Shown: piece by piece, positions 1 to 8,494 of the stretch | Layout: every line of letters starts with the position of its first letter | How positions within the stretch are numbered: position 1 is the first letter of the stretch | Position numbers and translations under genes: made by a program | The notes under the pieces: generated by a model | What the model was told of the DNA's origin: nothing | The model's database searches: none | What the model saw: the letters and a program-made list of their open reading frames with translations, nothing else | Assembly (NCBI RefSeq): GCF_013364355.1 | Contig: NZ_CP054931.1 | Location: 3,596,001 to 3,660,000 of the forward strand | Origin: Stenotrophomonas sp. NA06056 | GTDB lineage: Bacteria; Pseudomonadota; Gammaproteobacteria; Xanthomonadales; Xanthomonadaceae | Reading direction: 5' to 3' | DNA: 64,000 nt

Positions 1-301
1 CGGTCGCGCGGTCGCGCTGCATGCCGGCGGCGATCTTTGCCAGCGCGCGCTCGCTGTCGGCCACCAGCACCTGCGGCAGGTCCAGCGGCAGCAGGCGCTC
101 GACCAGCAGCGCGCTGGCGCCACGTGCCTGCGCATCAGCGGCGAAGTCATGGCCGTCGAAGCGTTCACCACGCAGCGCCACGTACAGGCTGCCCGGGCCA
201 AGGCTGCGGGTATCGTTGCTGATGGCGTCGATGGCCACGTCGTCGCCGTGGATCTCGCCACCGGCCCAGTGCGCGATCAGCGAAAGCAGGGTGCGCTTCA
301 T
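1..301 (-). CDS. murF: MurF, UDP-MurNAc-tripeptide--D-Ala-D-Ala ligase (partial, N-terminal part)
   Basis: Cytoplasmic ligase that adds D-Ala-D-Ala to UDP-MurNAc-tripeptide in peptidoglycan synthesis. Only the first 100 or so residues are in the window; the rest lies before base 1. The protein opens [15 protein letters not shown], followed by a Mur-ligase N-terminal substrate-binding domain with the typical [25 protein letters not shown] stretch. Its ATG (299-301) overlaps the murE stop in an ATGA arrangement, so the two are probably translationally coupled. The position directly after murE is the usual dcw order. The ATP-binding and C-terminal domains cannot be seen here. Confidence 0.9.
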   Translation of the reverse strand, partial: MKRTLLSLIAHWAGGEIHGDDVAIDAISNDTRSLGPGSLYVALRGERFDGHDFAADAQARGASALLVERLLPLDLPQVLVADSERALAKIAAGMQRDRAT

Positions 302-1806
302 TCGGCGCTCTCCCCGGCCTGCGCCGAAAGCACACCGACCTTGGCGGCCAGTGCCGCGGCGGCTACTTCGGTGTCATCGAAGTCATGGCGCACGCCATTC
401 ACTTCCTGGTACGGCTCGTGGCCCTTGCCAGCGATCAGGATGATGTCGCCGGCACCGGCACGCTTCACCGCCAGGCCGATTGCTCGCGCGCGGTTGCGCT
501 GCACGGTCACGGCGGAAGCATCGGCGAAGCCGGCCAGGATGTCGGCCACGATCACGTCGCCATCTTCGCCACGCGGGTTGTCGTCGGTGACGATGACCTG
601 GTTGGCCAGGCGCTCGGCAATGGCGGCCATCTGCGGGCGCTTGCCGGTATCGCGTTCGCCACCGCAACCGAACACGCAGAACAACGTGCCCTGCAGGTGG
701 CCGTGCAGGCTGTCCAGCGCCTGTTCCAGCGCGTCAGGGGTGTGTGCGTAGTCCACCACCACGGTCGGCAGGCCATCTTCGCCACCGAGGCGGTTCATGC
801 GGCCACGGATCGGCTGCAGTGCCGACAGCACCTCGGCAATGCGCGGCAGCGGCTGCCCCAGCGCATGCAGGGTACCGGCCACGGCCAGCAGGTTGTCCAC
901 GTTGAAGCGACCCAGCAGCGGCGACTGCACGGCAGCGCGCTGGCCATCGATGACCAGCTCGAACGCAATGCCACGGCCGTCCAACTGCAGCGCTTCGGCG
1001 CGCACGCTGGCATCGGCGGCGCCACGCGAACTCAGGCCGATGGCCTGCACGCCTGCCGGCAGGCCGGCGAACAGCTGGCGACCGAACGCATCGTCAAGAT
1101 TGATCACCGCCGCCTTCAGACCCGGGCGATGGAACAACCGCGCCTTGGCCGCGCCGTAGCTGGCCATGTCGCCGTGGTAATCGAGGTGATCGCGGGTGAG
1201 GTTGGTGAACACCGCCACGTCGTAGTGCACGGCATCCACGCGGCCCTGGTCCAGCGCATGCGAGCTGACTTCCATCGCCACCGCACGCGCGCCGTCGTCG
1301 CGCAGCTGCGCCAGCAGTGCATGCATCTGCAGCACCAGCGGAGTGGTAAAGCCGGTCGGCTCGACCGCACCATAAAGTCCGGCGCCCAACGTGCCGATAC
1401 TGCCACTGGGCGTACCGAGCAGGTGCCAGGCCTGGGCCAGCAGCTGCACGGTGGACGTCTTGCCGTTGGTGCCGGTCACGCCAACCATGGTCATCGCCCG
1501 CGAAGGCGCCCCATGGAACTGGTCGGCCATCGCACCCAGCCGCGCACGCAGGCCCGGCACGGCAATTGCATCGGCTGGTGCAGGCAGTTCGGCGGGCGCC
1601 GGCGCTTCGAACAGGATCGCGCCGGCACCGGCTGCGCGCGCCTGCTCGACAAAGCCCAGTCCATGCGCGCCGAAACCGGCGATGGCGACGAAGGCATTGC
1701 CGGGACGCACGGCACGGCTGTCCAGCACCAGGCCGGTCAGAACGGGATCATGGCCCACCAGGGCCACGTCCGGAAGCAACTGCGAAAGCAACATCGAAGG
1801 ACTCAT
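298..1806 (-). CDS. murE: MurE, UDP-MurNAc-L-Ala-D-Glu:meso-diaminopimelate ligase
   Basis: Adds meso-diaminopimelate to UDP-MurNAc-dipeptide in the cytoplasm. It has 502 residues, normal for MurE. The N-terminal domain binds the UDP substrate. The ATP P-loop GTNGKT lies at about residues 112-117. A DNPRGED motif near residue 407 is the signature that selects meso-Dap over lysine. The gene overlaps ftsI upstream and murF downstream by 4 bases each, as in a tightly coupled dcw operon. The start (ATG at 1804-1806) is set by the overlap with the ftsI stop. Confidence 0.97.
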   Translation of the reverse strand: MSPSMLLSQLLPDVALVGHDPVLTGLVLDSRAVRPGNAFVAIAGFGAHGLGFVEQARAAGAGAILFEAPAPAELPAPADAIAVPGLRARLGAMADQFHGAPSRAMTMVGVTGTNGKTSTVQLLAQAWHLLGTPSGSIGTLGAGLYGAVEPTGFTTPLVLQMHALLAQLRDDGARAVAMEVSSHALDQGRVDAVHYDVAVFTNLTRDHLDYHGDMASYGAAKARLFHRPGLKAAVINLDDAFGRQLFAGLPAGVQAIGLSSRGAADASVRAEALQLDGRGIAFELVIDGQRAAVQSPLLGRFNVDNLLAVAGTLHALGQPLPRIAEVLSALQPIRGRMNRLGGEDGLPTVVVDYAHTPDALEQALDSLHGHLQGTLFCVFGCGGERDTGKRPQMAAIAERLANQVIVTDDNPRGEDGDVIVADILAGFADASAVTVQRNRARAIGLAVKRAGAGDIILIAGKGHEPYQEVNGVRHDFDDTEVAAAALAAKVGVLSAQAGESAE

Positions 1807-3647
1807 TGCGTGCCTCCCGTAGCGGGTGGCACATGGTTTTGCGCGCTGGGCAGCGCGGCATCAAATTCAGCGGCGGCATCCACCGGCAGTGCGGCTTCGA
1901 CCGGCGGCACCGGCAGCACCGAAGCCGAATGGCCGATCTTTCCGGACTGCTGGGCAGCCAGCCACGACTGCAGGTCGTCCAGCGGCACGTCCATCAGGCG
2001 CAGGGTGCCTTCCATCACGTTGTGATAGACCGGTGCCGACACCAGGCCGCCGTAGAACTTGCCGCCCTGCGGGTCGTTGATGACGATGACGGTGGCAAAA
2101 CGCGGATTGGTGGCCGGCACCACGCCGGCAAACAACGCGTTGTAGTGGCCACGCTCGTAACCACCGGGACCGGTCTTGCGCGCGGTACCGGTCTTGCCGG
2201 CCACGTGGTAGCCCAGCACCGCTGCCTGCTTGGCGCCGCCCTGGGTGACCACGGTTTCCATCATCGCCACCACCTGCTTGGCGACGCCCTCATCGATGAT
2301 CTGCTGGCCTTCGTTGCGCTGGCCCTTCACGAACGTCGGTGCGATCAGCTTGCCGCCGTTGGCCAGCGCCGAATAAGCGGTAGCGATCTGCAGCGGCGTG
2401 ACGTTCAGGCCATAGCCGTAGGACATGGTCGTCTTGGTGGTGCCCGACCAGCGGGCCGGGCGCAGCACCACGCCACCCGACTCACCCGGGAAACCACTGT
2501 GCGGTACAGAGCCATAGCCGAAGCGGCGCACACCGTCGTAGAACACCTGGTCGGGCATCTTCGCCGCCACCTTGGCCGCACCCACGTTCGAGCTGCGGGT
2601 GATCACGCCGGTGACGTTCAACACGCCGTTGTTGCGCGGCACGTCGCGGATGGTGAAACGCCCCAGGGTCATGTAACCCGGGTTGGTGTCGATGACGGTG
2701 TCCTTGGTCACCGCACCGGCCTGCAACGCGGTGGCGATGGTCAACGGCTTCATCGTCGAACCCGGCTCGACCAGATCGGTCACCGCGCGGTTGCGGCGCG
2801 TGTCCGGCTGTGCGCTGGTCAGCGAATTGGGGTTGTAGGTCGGCAGGTTGACCATGGCCAGGATTTCGCCGGTGGTCACGTCCATGATCACCATCGAGCC
2901 GCCGGCCGCCTTGTTGGCCACCAGCGCGTTGCGCAGTTCCTTGAAGGCCAGGTACTGGATGCGGCGGTCGATGCTGAGCGTCAGGTCCTTGCCCGGCTCG
3001 GCGGCACGCAGCAGATCGCTCTCGACCGTCTCGCCCTTGCGGTTGCGGATCACCCGCTTGCCGCCGGGCTTGCCGCGCAGCCATTCGTCGAAGGCCAGCT
3101 CCAGCCCTTCCTGGCCACGGTCGTCGATGTTGGTGAAGCCCAGCACGTGCGCCATAGCCTCACCCTGGGGGTAGAAGCGGCGGAACTCGCGCTGTGCCGC
3201 CACGCCCGGGATCTTCAGTGCGACCACGCGCTCTGCCTCGTCCGGATTGATCCGGCGACGCAGGTACATGAATTCCTTGTCCGACTTCTGCGACAGGCGG
3301 CTGCTCAGCTCGTCCACCGACATGCCCACCGCCTGTGCCAGCTCGGGGATGCGCTCGGGCGAACGCAGCAGGTCCTGCGGGTTGACCCAGATCGAAGCGA
3401 CCGGCGTGGACACCGCCAGCGGCTCGCCGTTGCGGTCGGTGATCATGCCGCGCGAGGTCTTGATCGGCAGTTCGCGCAGGTAGCGCGCTTCGCCCTGGCG
3501 CTGGTAGAAATCGCTGTTGATGATCTGCACGTAGGCGGCACGGCCGACCAGCGACACCGAGCACAGGCCGAGCGCCAGGGCCACCCAGCGCAGGCGCTGG
3601 CGCAGGTTGAAGGCGTTGCGGGGACGGTTGCGGCCGGTCTTGCTCAT
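1803..3647 (-). CDS. ftsI: FtsI (PBP3), septal peptidoglycan transpeptidase
   Basis: Class B penicillin-binding protein that cross-links septal peptidoglycan. It has 614 residues. A short basic N-terminus is followed by one membrane anchor (about residues 20-40) and a PBP dimerisation domain. The transpeptidase domain shows all three catalytic motifs: STMK (active serine near 297), SSN near 351 and KTGTAR near 482. It overlaps ftsL upstream and murE downstream by 4 bases. Target of beta-lactams such as aztreonam in other bacteria (family knowledge). Nothing in the sequence suggests an unusual active site. Confidence 0.96.
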   Translation of the reverse strand: MSKTGRNRPRNAFNLRQRLRWVALALGLCSVSLVGRAAYVQIINSDFYQRQGEARYLRELPIKTSRGMITDRNGEPLAVSTPVASIWVNPQDLLRSPERIPELAQAVGMSVDELSSRLSQKSDKEFMYLRRRINPDEAERVVALKIPGVAAQREFRRFYPQGEAMAHVLGFTNIDDRGQEGLELAFDEWLRGKPGGKRVIRNRKGETVESDLLRAAEPGKDLTLSIDRRIQYLAFKELRNALVANKAAGGSMVIMDVTTGEILAMVNLPTYNPNSLTSAQPDTRRNRAVTDLVEPGSTMKPLTIATALQAGAVTKDTVIDTNPGYMTLGRFTIRDVPRNNGVLNVTGVITRSSNVGAAKVAAKMPDQVFYDGVRRFGYGSVPHSGFPGESGGVVLRPARWSGTTKTTMSYGYGLNVTPLQIATAYSALANGGKLIAPTFVKGQRNEGQQIIDEGVAKQVVAMMETVVTQGGAKQAAVLGYHVAGKTGTARKTGPGGYERGHYNALFAGVVPATNPRFATVIVINDPQGGKFYGGLVSAPVYHNVMEGTLRLMDVPLDDLQSWLAAQQSGKIGHSASVLPVPPVEAALPVDAAAEFDAALPSAQNHVPPATGGTQ

Positions 3648-3907
3648 GGGCGCACCACCACGACGTCGGCGGCCTCGGGGAACTTCATGCCGAGCTTTTC
3701 GCGGGCGATGCTGTCCACGCGGTTGGCTTCGGCCAGGGTCGCCTGCTCCAGCTGCAGGCGGCCGAATTCGATGTTCAGGTCATCGCGCGCACGCTCGGCG
3801 CGCGACAGCTCGATGAACGTCTGCCGGTGACGGTGACGCACGAACACGACGCCGATCGCCGAGGCCACGGTGCAGGCCAACAGGATGATCAGCAGCAGCC
3901 GGCTCAT
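3644..3907 (-). CDS. ftsL: FtsL, cell division protein
   Basis: Small bitopic divisome protein of 87 residues, expected to pair with FtsB and FtsQ. It starts [20 protein letters not shown], a membrane segment close to the N-terminus. A heptad-rich, charged stretch follows (about residues 30-70, ...[16 protein letters not shown]...), consistent with a periplasmic coiled coil. I chose ATG 3905-3907 because it overlaps the rsmH stop (ATGA). The open frame continues upstream, but that part is the shadow of rsmH. Position between rsmH and ftsI is the classic location. Confidence 0.9.
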   Translation of the reverse strand: MSRLLLIILLACTVASAIGVVFVRHRHRQTFIELSRAERARDDLNIEFGRLQLEQATLAEANRVDSIAREKLGMKFPEAADVVVVRP

Positions 3908-4890
3908 GCATCGGCCTCCCGCTTCTGGGCCACACGCAGCACGGCGCTGCGGGCGCGCGGGTTCATCGCCAGCTCTTCGTCGGTGGCTTTGATGGCGCCA
4001 CCGATCAGGTCCAGCGTCGGCACGAACACCTGCGCTTCGGGCAGCCGACGGTTGGCCGGCGGCGCCTTGGCCAGGCGGTTCATGTACTGCTTGACGATGC
4101 GGTCTTCCAGCGAGTGGAAGCTGATCACCGCCAGGCGGCCGCCGGGCTTGAGCCGTTCCACCGCCGCATCGAGCCCGGCTTCGAGATCGGCCAGCTCGCG
4201 GTTGATGTGGATGCGGATGGCCTGGAAGCTGCGCGTGGCCGGATGGATCTTTTCCTTGCCACGCGGCATCACCGAGGCGATCAGCTCGGCCAGTTCGGCA
4301 GTACGCGAGAACGGCTGCTTGTCGCGGCGGGCCACGATGGCCTTGGCGATGCGTCGGCCCTGGCGCTCTTCGCCATAGGTCCACAGCACATCCATCAGCT
4401 CGCGCTCTTCAACGCGGTTGAGCCACTGCGCAGCGCTTTCGCCGCTGTCAGGGTCCATGCGCATGTCCAGCGGACCATCCTTGCCGAAGCTGAAACCACG
4501 CTCGGCCACATCCAGCTGCGGCGAGGACACGCCAAGGTCGAACAGCACGCCATCCAGGCCCTCGGCGGTCTCGTTCCACTGCAGCAGCTGGGCGAAGCTG
4601 CCGCGGAAGATCGACACGCGCGGGTCCGGCGCGAAATCGCGCTCGGCAACGGCAATGGCTTCCGGATCCTTGTCCATGACCAGCAGGCGTCCCTCGGGAC
4701 CGAGCTGGGTGAGCACGCCACGTGCATGACCGCCACGACCGAACGTGCCATCCAGATAACGTCCGTTTTCGATCACCCTCAGGCCTTCCAGGACCTGGGT
4801 GTACAGGACCGGCAGATGCACCGCCGGCGACTGCGACACCGGAAGGTGACCGGTCTGCGCTTCTGGGCGCATCCGGGCACCCCGGCTCAC
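3904..4890 (-). CDS. rsmH: RsmH, 16S rRNA (cytosine1402-N4)-methyltransferase
   Basis: Methylates C1402 of 16S rRNA using S-adenosylmethionine. It has 328 residues, slightly long because of an extra N-terminal tail of about 22 residues before [13 protein letters not shown]. The SAM-binding loop [11 protein letters not shown] lies near residues 48-60. Further family motifs are [14 protein letters not shown] and, in the C-terminal part, [15 protein letters not shown]. The chosen ATG overlaps the mraZ stop by 4 bases. A start a few codons further in (MRPEAQ) is also possible. Confidence 0.95.
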   Translation of the reverse strand: MSRGARMRPEAQTGHLPVSQSPAVHLPVLYTQVLEGLRVIENGRYLDGTFGRGGHARGVLTQLGPEGRLLVMDKDPEAIAVAERDFAPDPRVSIFRGSFAQLLQWNETAEGLDGVLFDLGVSSPQLDVAERGFSFGKDGPLDMRMDPDSGESAAQWLNRVEERELMDVLWTYGEERQGRRIAKAIVARRDKQPFSRTAELAELIASVMPRGKEKIHPATRSFQAIRIHINRELADLEAGLDAAVERLKPGGRLAVISFHSLEDRIVKQYMNRLAKAPPANRRLPEAQVFVPTLDLIGGAIKATDEELAMNPRARSAVLRVAQKREADA

Positions 4891-5333
4891 AACTTCAGGT
4901 CGAGCAACCCATCACCCAGATCCTCATCAGACAACGTCTGCTGGATCAGGGCCCGATGCGCCTGCTCGCTCCACAATTCGAATTTGTCGCCCATACCGAG
5001 CAATACCGCCTTCTTCTCAATGCCCACCGCACCGCGGTGGCTGGCGGGAATGCTGATGCGACCGTTGCCGTCCAGCTCCAGGTGGGCGGCTGAGCCGACC
5101 AGCTTCTGCTGCAGCAGACGTACGACGCGCTGTGTGTTGGGTTTGGACATGACGTCGTCGCGTACCCGCTCCCATTCCGACTCGGCATACAGCCACAGGC
5201 AGCCGGATTCGAAGGGGTTGTAGGTCAACACGAGACGGTTGTTGCTGACGCGCGCAACCAGGTCGCGGTGAGCGGTGGGAACCGCCATGCGTCCTTTGTC
5301 GTCAACTGTGATGGCCGTCTCGCCCTGGAACAC
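4887..5333 (-). CDS. mraZ: MraZ, transcriptional regulator of the dcw cluster
   Basis: AbrB/SpoVT-fold DNA-binding protein of 148 residues and first gene of the dcw cluster. The opening [19 protein letters not shown] is typical of the family, with a second copy of the fold near residues 75-115 ([14 protein letters not shown]). In E. coli MraZ represses its own operon by binding short TGGG-containing direct repeats. The start appears to be GTG (5331-5333), since the reverse complement reads GTGTTCCAGGGC. The 80 bases upstream hold GGG-rich repeats and a likely promoter, listed separately. Confidence 0.95.
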   Translation of the reverse strand: MFQGETAITVDDKGRMAVPTAHRDLVARVSNNRLVLTYNPFESGCLWLYAESEWERVRDDVMSKPNTQRVVRLLQQKLVGSAAHLELDGNGRISIPASHRGAVGIEKKAVLLGMGDKFELWSEQAHRALIQQTLSDEDLGDGLLDLKL

Positions 5334-5390
5334 GACGCCTGCACCTTATCCTTCGCCCGGTGAAACATTGAACCACGAAAATCCACAAAA

Positions 5391-5442
5391 CACCCGGATT
5401 TCCCTCTGATGCCCACCTTAGCAGCGGCCCAAGGGTTGTCAA
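5391..5442 (-). promoter_or_regulatory. Likely mraZ promoter region with MraZ-box-like GGG repeats
   Basis: On the minus strand a perfect -35 hexamer TTGACA (5437-5442) lies upstream of mraZ; a candidate -10, TAAGGT, is weak. Just downstream come three GGG boxes, GTGGG, GAGGG and CCGGG, starting 10 and 9 bases apart (5391-5416). E. coli MraZ boxes are TGGG repeats with a 9-base period, so these look like a degenerate version. Autoregulation by MraZ is an inference. Confidence 0.4.
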
Positions 5443-5512
5443 CAACTTTTCAGCAGGGAAATCGCCAGCCGCATCAATGGCTTGCACCAATGTTTAGAGA
5501 GTTGTTCAAGGT

Positions 5513-5521
5513 TTATCCACA
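5513..5521 (+). promoter_or_regulatory. Perfect DnaA box TTATCCACA
   Basis: The nonamer TTATCCACA matches the strong DnaA consensus exactly. It lies in the gap between divergent mraZ and the NRDE gene, about 70 bases upstream of the mraZ -35. A second, 7-of-9 match (AAATCCACA) occurs at about 5382-5390 on the same strand, between the mraZ promoter and its start codon. No AT-rich unwinding element is obvious, so this is more likely a regulatory site than an origin. Confidence 0.5.
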
Positions 5522-5657
5522 AGTTGCTGATCCGTCTCAATTTTTGAGATTGAACGGAAGTTCAGGGGTGTGGAGGGCGCGTGAAACATGGCCTGCGCAT
5601 TCATCCAGAACGGCCCGAAAGCGACGCCGCTCTGCGCAAACCGGGCACAATGGGGCC

Positions 5658-6410
5658 ATGTGCCTGCTTGCTCTTGGCTGGTTGCACCACCCGCGCTGGC
5701 GGTTGGTCATGGCCGGCAACCGTGATGAGTTCCACGCCCGCCCGACCGCGGCCCTGGCCCCCTGGCAGGATGAGACGTCCGTCATCGGCGGGCGCGACCT
5801 GCGCTCCGGTGGCGGCTGGGCCGGCGTCGGTGCCGGCGGCCGGATGGCGGTGGTGACCAACGTCCGCGATCCGCAGGCATCCCAGACCGGGCCGTCACGT
5901 GGCGCGCTGGTGGCCGACTATCTGCGCGGGCGCGATCCGGCGGGTACGCATATGCAGCGCCTGGCCACCGTGGCCAGCGCCTACGCCCCGTTCAACCTGC
6001 TGCTGGCCGACGGCAACAGCCTGGAATACCTGGGCAATCACCCGGCCGAGCGGCAGACGCTTGGCCCCGGCGTACATGGCATGTCCAATGGCGCCATCGA
6101 CGCACCCTGGCCAAAGACACGGCGATTGATGGACGCGCTATCGGTCTGGCTGGCAGACGGCTGCAACGCGCTCGATCCGCTCTGGCAGGCGCTCGCCGAC
6201 GAGCATCGCCCGGCCGACAGCGACCTGCCCGACACCGGTATCGGCCTGGAGCGCGAACGCTGGCTCAGCCCCGCCTTCATCCGCGGCGACGATTACGGCA
6301 CCCGCGCCAGCACGGTGTTGTTGATTGACGCGAACGGTCACGGCGCAATCCACGAGCGCCGCTTTGGGCCGCAAGGTGCCGCCTTGGGGCAGAGCCAGGT
6401 CGACTTCTGA
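5658..6410 (+). CDS. NRDE (TANGO2-like) family protein
   Basis: Protein of 250 residues that begins MCLLALGW and carries the signature NRDEFHARPT near residue 25, which defines the NRDE/TANGO2 family. The cysteine at position 2 is conserved in the family, and an N-terminal-nucleophile fold has been proposed, but the bacterial function is unsettled. The open frame extends further upstream, but the family start MC... and the ATG at 5658-5660 fit best. It is transcribed divergently from mraZ. No signal peptide is seen, so it is probably cytoplasmic. Confidence 0.85.
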   Translation: MCLLALGWLHHPRWRLVMAGNRDEFHARPTAALAPWQDETSVIGGRDLRSGGGWAGVGAGGRMAVVTNVRDPQASQTGPSRGALVADYLRGRDPAGTHMQRLATVASAYAPFNLLLADGNSLEYLGNHPAERQTLGPGVHGMSNGAIDAPWPKTRRLMDALSVWLADGCNALDPLWQALADEHRPADSDLPDTGIGLERERWLSPAFIRGDDYGTRASTVLLIDANGHGAIHERRFGPQGAALGQSQVDF

Positions 6411-6508
6411 CCTTGTACCTGTTTTCTGTGTCTATAAATGTCTGCACGTACGCCACACGATGACCTGGCGCGGTCCCCCGCGCGCTTTCGATCCATAGGG
6501 AGTCATCG

Positions 6509-6988
6509 ATGCGCCGCATCCTCGTTCTTGTCGCCACCCACGTGCTCACCCTCGGCCTCGGCTTCGGTCTGGGCGTGTATTTCCTGCCCCTGCTGATCGC
6601 CCCGGACGATCCGCCGGTCGAGCAGGTACAGACCGCGATGGCCGATGCCACCTACCGCACCGACTTCCGTCGTGACCTGAAAGGCAGTGACGCAGTTCAT
6701 TGGGCCGAAGGCAAGGTCGGCGTCAGCGCCCGCCAGGTCGCCTTCGACGGGAAGATGGGCCCGGGCCCGGACTACAAGGTCTACCTGGTGCACGACTTCG
6801 TCGACAACAAGGCCGACTTCCTGAAGATCAAGGACAAGGCCCAGCGCATCGGCGAGGTCAAGACCTTCAACCGCTTCCTGGTGGATGTGCCGGACGATGT
6901 GGACGTGGACGAGTTCACCACCGTGGTGGTGTGGTGCGAGCGCTTCTCGCAGTTCATTTCCGGCGGGCAGTACCGCACGCCGGGCTGA
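6509..6988 (+). CDS. DM13-domain protein, membrane-anchored
   Basis: Protein of 159 residues. One N-terminal hydrophobic segment (about residues 4-30, ending LPLLIAPDD) anchors or exports it. The rest resembles a DM13 domain: a beta-rich stretch with the motif VVWCERFSQFISGGQYR at the C-terminus, including the single conserved cysteine. DM13 domains have been suggested to act in electron transfer, based mainly on domain context. An SD-like AGGGAG lies 7 bases before the ATG. It stands alone, followed by SMAG repeats and the convergent rnpB. Confidence 0.8.
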   Translation: MRRILVLVATHVLTLGLGFGLGVYFLPLLIAPDDPPVEQVQTAMADATYRTDFRRDLKGSDAVHWAEGKVGVSARQVAFDGKMGPGPDYKVYLVHDFVDNKADFLKIKDKAQRIGEVKTFNRFLVDVPDDVDVDEFTTVVVWCERFSQFISGGQYRTPG

Positions 6989-7005
6989 GCCCGGCCGTCA
7001 TCCGG

Positions 7006-7094
7006 GTAGTGCCGGCCGCTGGCCGGCAACAGTAGATCCACGCCATGCGTGGATGGCCCTGGCCGGCAACAGTAGATCCACGCCATGCGTGGAT
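7006..7094 (+). repeat. SMAG/REP cluster with a 40-bp direct repeat
   Basis: A GTAG-headed palindrome of the GCCGGCCGCTGGCCGGC type starts at 7006. Two copies of GTAGATCCACGCCATGCGTG-type palindromes follow (7032-7054 and 7072-7094). The unit at 7021-7060 is repeated almost unchanged at 7061-7098, so the second copy probably arose by tandem duplication. The cluster separates the DM13 gene from the 3' end of rnpB. Confidence 0.85.
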
Positions 7095-7112
7095 GGCCGT
7101 CGATGGAATGAA

Positions 7113-7468
7113 GGGGCGGAGCCGGCCGATAAGCCGGGTTCTGTCGTGGACAGTCATTCCTCTAGGCGTTACGTCGCCGCAACGCTCAAGCAACCTACCC
7201 GGATCCAACGCGGGCCGCGCCAATGGATCCCTATTTGGTCTTGCTCCAGGTGGGGTTTGCCGTACCGGTCTGTTGCCAGACTCGCGGTGCGCTCTTACCG
7301 CACCATTTCACCCTTACCGGCCTTCCGAAGAAGACGTAGGCGGTATCTTTCTGTTGCACTTTCCGTCGGCTTGCGCCGCCCAGGCGTTACCTGGCACCTT
7401 GCCCTATGGAGCCCGGACTTTCCTCGGCATCCCCGAAAGGATGACGCGACTGTCTGGCCGACTCCGCC
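7113..7468 (-). ncRNA. rnpB: RNase P RNA (rnpB), bacterial class A
   Basis: Catalytic RNA that removes 5' leaders from pre-tRNAs. On the minus strand the sequence contains the universal blocks GAGGAAAGTCCGGGCTCC near the 5' end, GGTAAGGGTGAAA, GGTGCGGTAAGAGCGCACCG, ACCAAATAGGG and the 3' block ACAGAACCCGGCTTAT. The ends pair as helix P1 (GGAGTCGGCC with GGCCGGCTCC), which fixes the approximate borders. About 356 bases, close to E. coli. Open frames across this region have no coding support. Confidence 0.97.
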
Positions 7469-7474
7469 GCGCGC

Positions 7475-7480
7475 ATTCTA
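7475..7480 (-). promoter_or_regulatory. -10 element of the rnpB promoter
   Basis: TAGAAT on the minus strand lies 7-8 bases before the predicted rnpB 5' end and is a near-consensus -10 element. The -35 is not recognisable at the usual spacing. The position relative to helix P1 supports it. Confidence 0.6.
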
Positions 7481-7529
7481 GCGTACGCGCCGCATTCCTG
7501 CCGGGTTGAATGCGGCGCTCTGTTCATCC

Positions 7530-7552
7530 ATCCACGCATGGCGTGGATCTAC
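7530..7552 (-). repeat. SMAG palindrome
   Basis: Single 23-base copy of the ATCCACG-CATG-CGTGGAT palindrome ending in CTAC, that is, GTAG-headed on the minus strand. It lies between the rnpB promoter and the 3' end of rsmI. A degenerate half copy (TATGCGTGG) follows at about 7574. Confidence 0.8.
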
Positions 7553-7594
7553 TGCGTCCCGGAGCTCTTCCATATGCGTGGCTGCGGCCATCCA

Positions 7595-8413
7595 TCAACT
7601 GCCGTACAACGCCTTGCGCGGCGCACCGGTCATTTCGGCCGCCAGCTTGGCCGCGGTGGACGGCGGCAGATGCTCGCTCAGCTTGGCGTAGACCTGCCGG
7701 CCATGGGCCAGCTGCGCCTCGGCATCATCGCCAGCGCCCTGCACCATCACCACGAACTCGCCCTTGCGCTGGTTGTCGTCCGCTTCCACCTGCGCCAGCA
7801 GCCCGGCCAGGTCGCCGTCCAGCACGGTCTCGAACAGCTTGGTCAGCTCGCGCGCCAGCACGGCCGGGCGTTCGCCGCCAAAGATCGCGGCCATGTCGGC
7901 CAGCGATTCGGCAATGCGGTGCGAGGACTCGTAGAACACCATCGTGCGCACCTCGCCGGCCAGCCCCTGCAGGCGATCGCGGCGGCCGCTGGCCTTGGCC
8001 GGCAGGAAGCCCTCGAAGGTGAAGCGATCGCTGGGCAGACCGGCCACGCTCAACGCGGCGATGGCAGCGCAGGCGCCCGGAATCGGGCTGACCTTGATGC
8101 CGGCCGCGCGCGCGGCACGCACCAGGCGGAAGCCCGGATCGCTGACCAGCGGGGTGCCTGCATCGCTGACCAGCGCCAGCGACTCGCCCGCCTGCAGACG
8201 CGCCACCAAGCGCTGGGCCAGGGCCTCTTCGTTGTGTTCGTGCAGCGCCACCAACGGTTGCTGGATGCCGAAATGGGACAGCAGCTGGCCACTGCGGCGG
8301 GTGTCTTCGGCACAGATGGCCGCCACCGAGCGCAGCACCTCCTGCGCGCGCGGGCTCAGATCGGCCAGGTTGCCGATCGGCGTGGCGACGACATACAGGG
8401 TTGGCACACTCAT
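7595..8413 (-). CDS. rsmI: RsmI, 16S rRNA (cytidine1402-2'-O)-methyltransferase
   Basis: Tetrapyrrole-methylase-fold enzyme of 272 residues that 2'-O-methylates C1402 of 16S rRNA, the same base that RsmH N4-methylates. Motifs seen are YVVATPIGNLADLS at the N-terminus, AEDTRRSG, SDAGTPLVSDPG and PGACAAIAALSVAGLP, then a C-terminal domain. I chose the ATG at 8411-8413 (MSVPTLYVVATPIG); the frame runs further upstream only as antisense of the next gene. It is divergent from the lpoA-like gene, as often seen in gammaproteobacteria, where rsmI and lpoA are neighbours. Confidence 0.95.
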   Translation of the reverse strand: MSVPTLYVVATPIGNLADLSPRAQEVLRSVAAICAEDTRRSGQLLSHFGIQQPLVALHEHNEEALAQRLVARLQAGESLALVSDAGTPLVSDPGFRLVRAARAAGIKVSPIPGACAAIAALSVAGLPSDRFTFEGFLPAKASGRRDRLQGLAGEVRTMVFYESSHRIAESLADMAAIFGGERPAVLARELTKLFETVLDGDLAGLLAQVEADDNQRKGEFVVMVQGAGDDAEAQLAHGRQVYAKLSEHLPPSTAAKLAAEMTGAPRKALYGS

Positions 8414-8438
8414 TTCAGCGGTACTCACGGGGCAAGGG

Positions 8439-8448
8439 TAGAATCCTA
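8439..8448. promoter_or_regulatory. Overlapping divergent -10-like elements (rsmI / lpoA-like)
   Basis: TAGAAT on the plus strand (8439-8444) and TAGGAT on the minus strand (8443-8448) overlap in the gap between rsmI and the lpoA-like gene. Neither has a convincing -35. These are the best promoter candidates in this short gap, but the call is tentative. Confidence 0.3.
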
Positions 8449-8494
8449 GCGTGTACCTGGCCAAGGCCGCTGCCCTCATCGCATGGACCCGATC

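Noticed and set aside
1566..3830. Long plus-strand frame opposite ftsI/murE
   Set aside because: The sense strand encodes ftsI and murE with all catalytic motifs; the antisense product has no domain.
5380..5530. Replication origin at the DnaA boxes
   Set aside because: Only one perfect and one partial box, no AT-rich repeats, and no dnaA/dnaN or gidA neighbours.
7113..7468. Open frames across the rnpB region
   Set aside because: The region matches RNase P RNA along its full length; the frames have no ribosome-binding site or family match.
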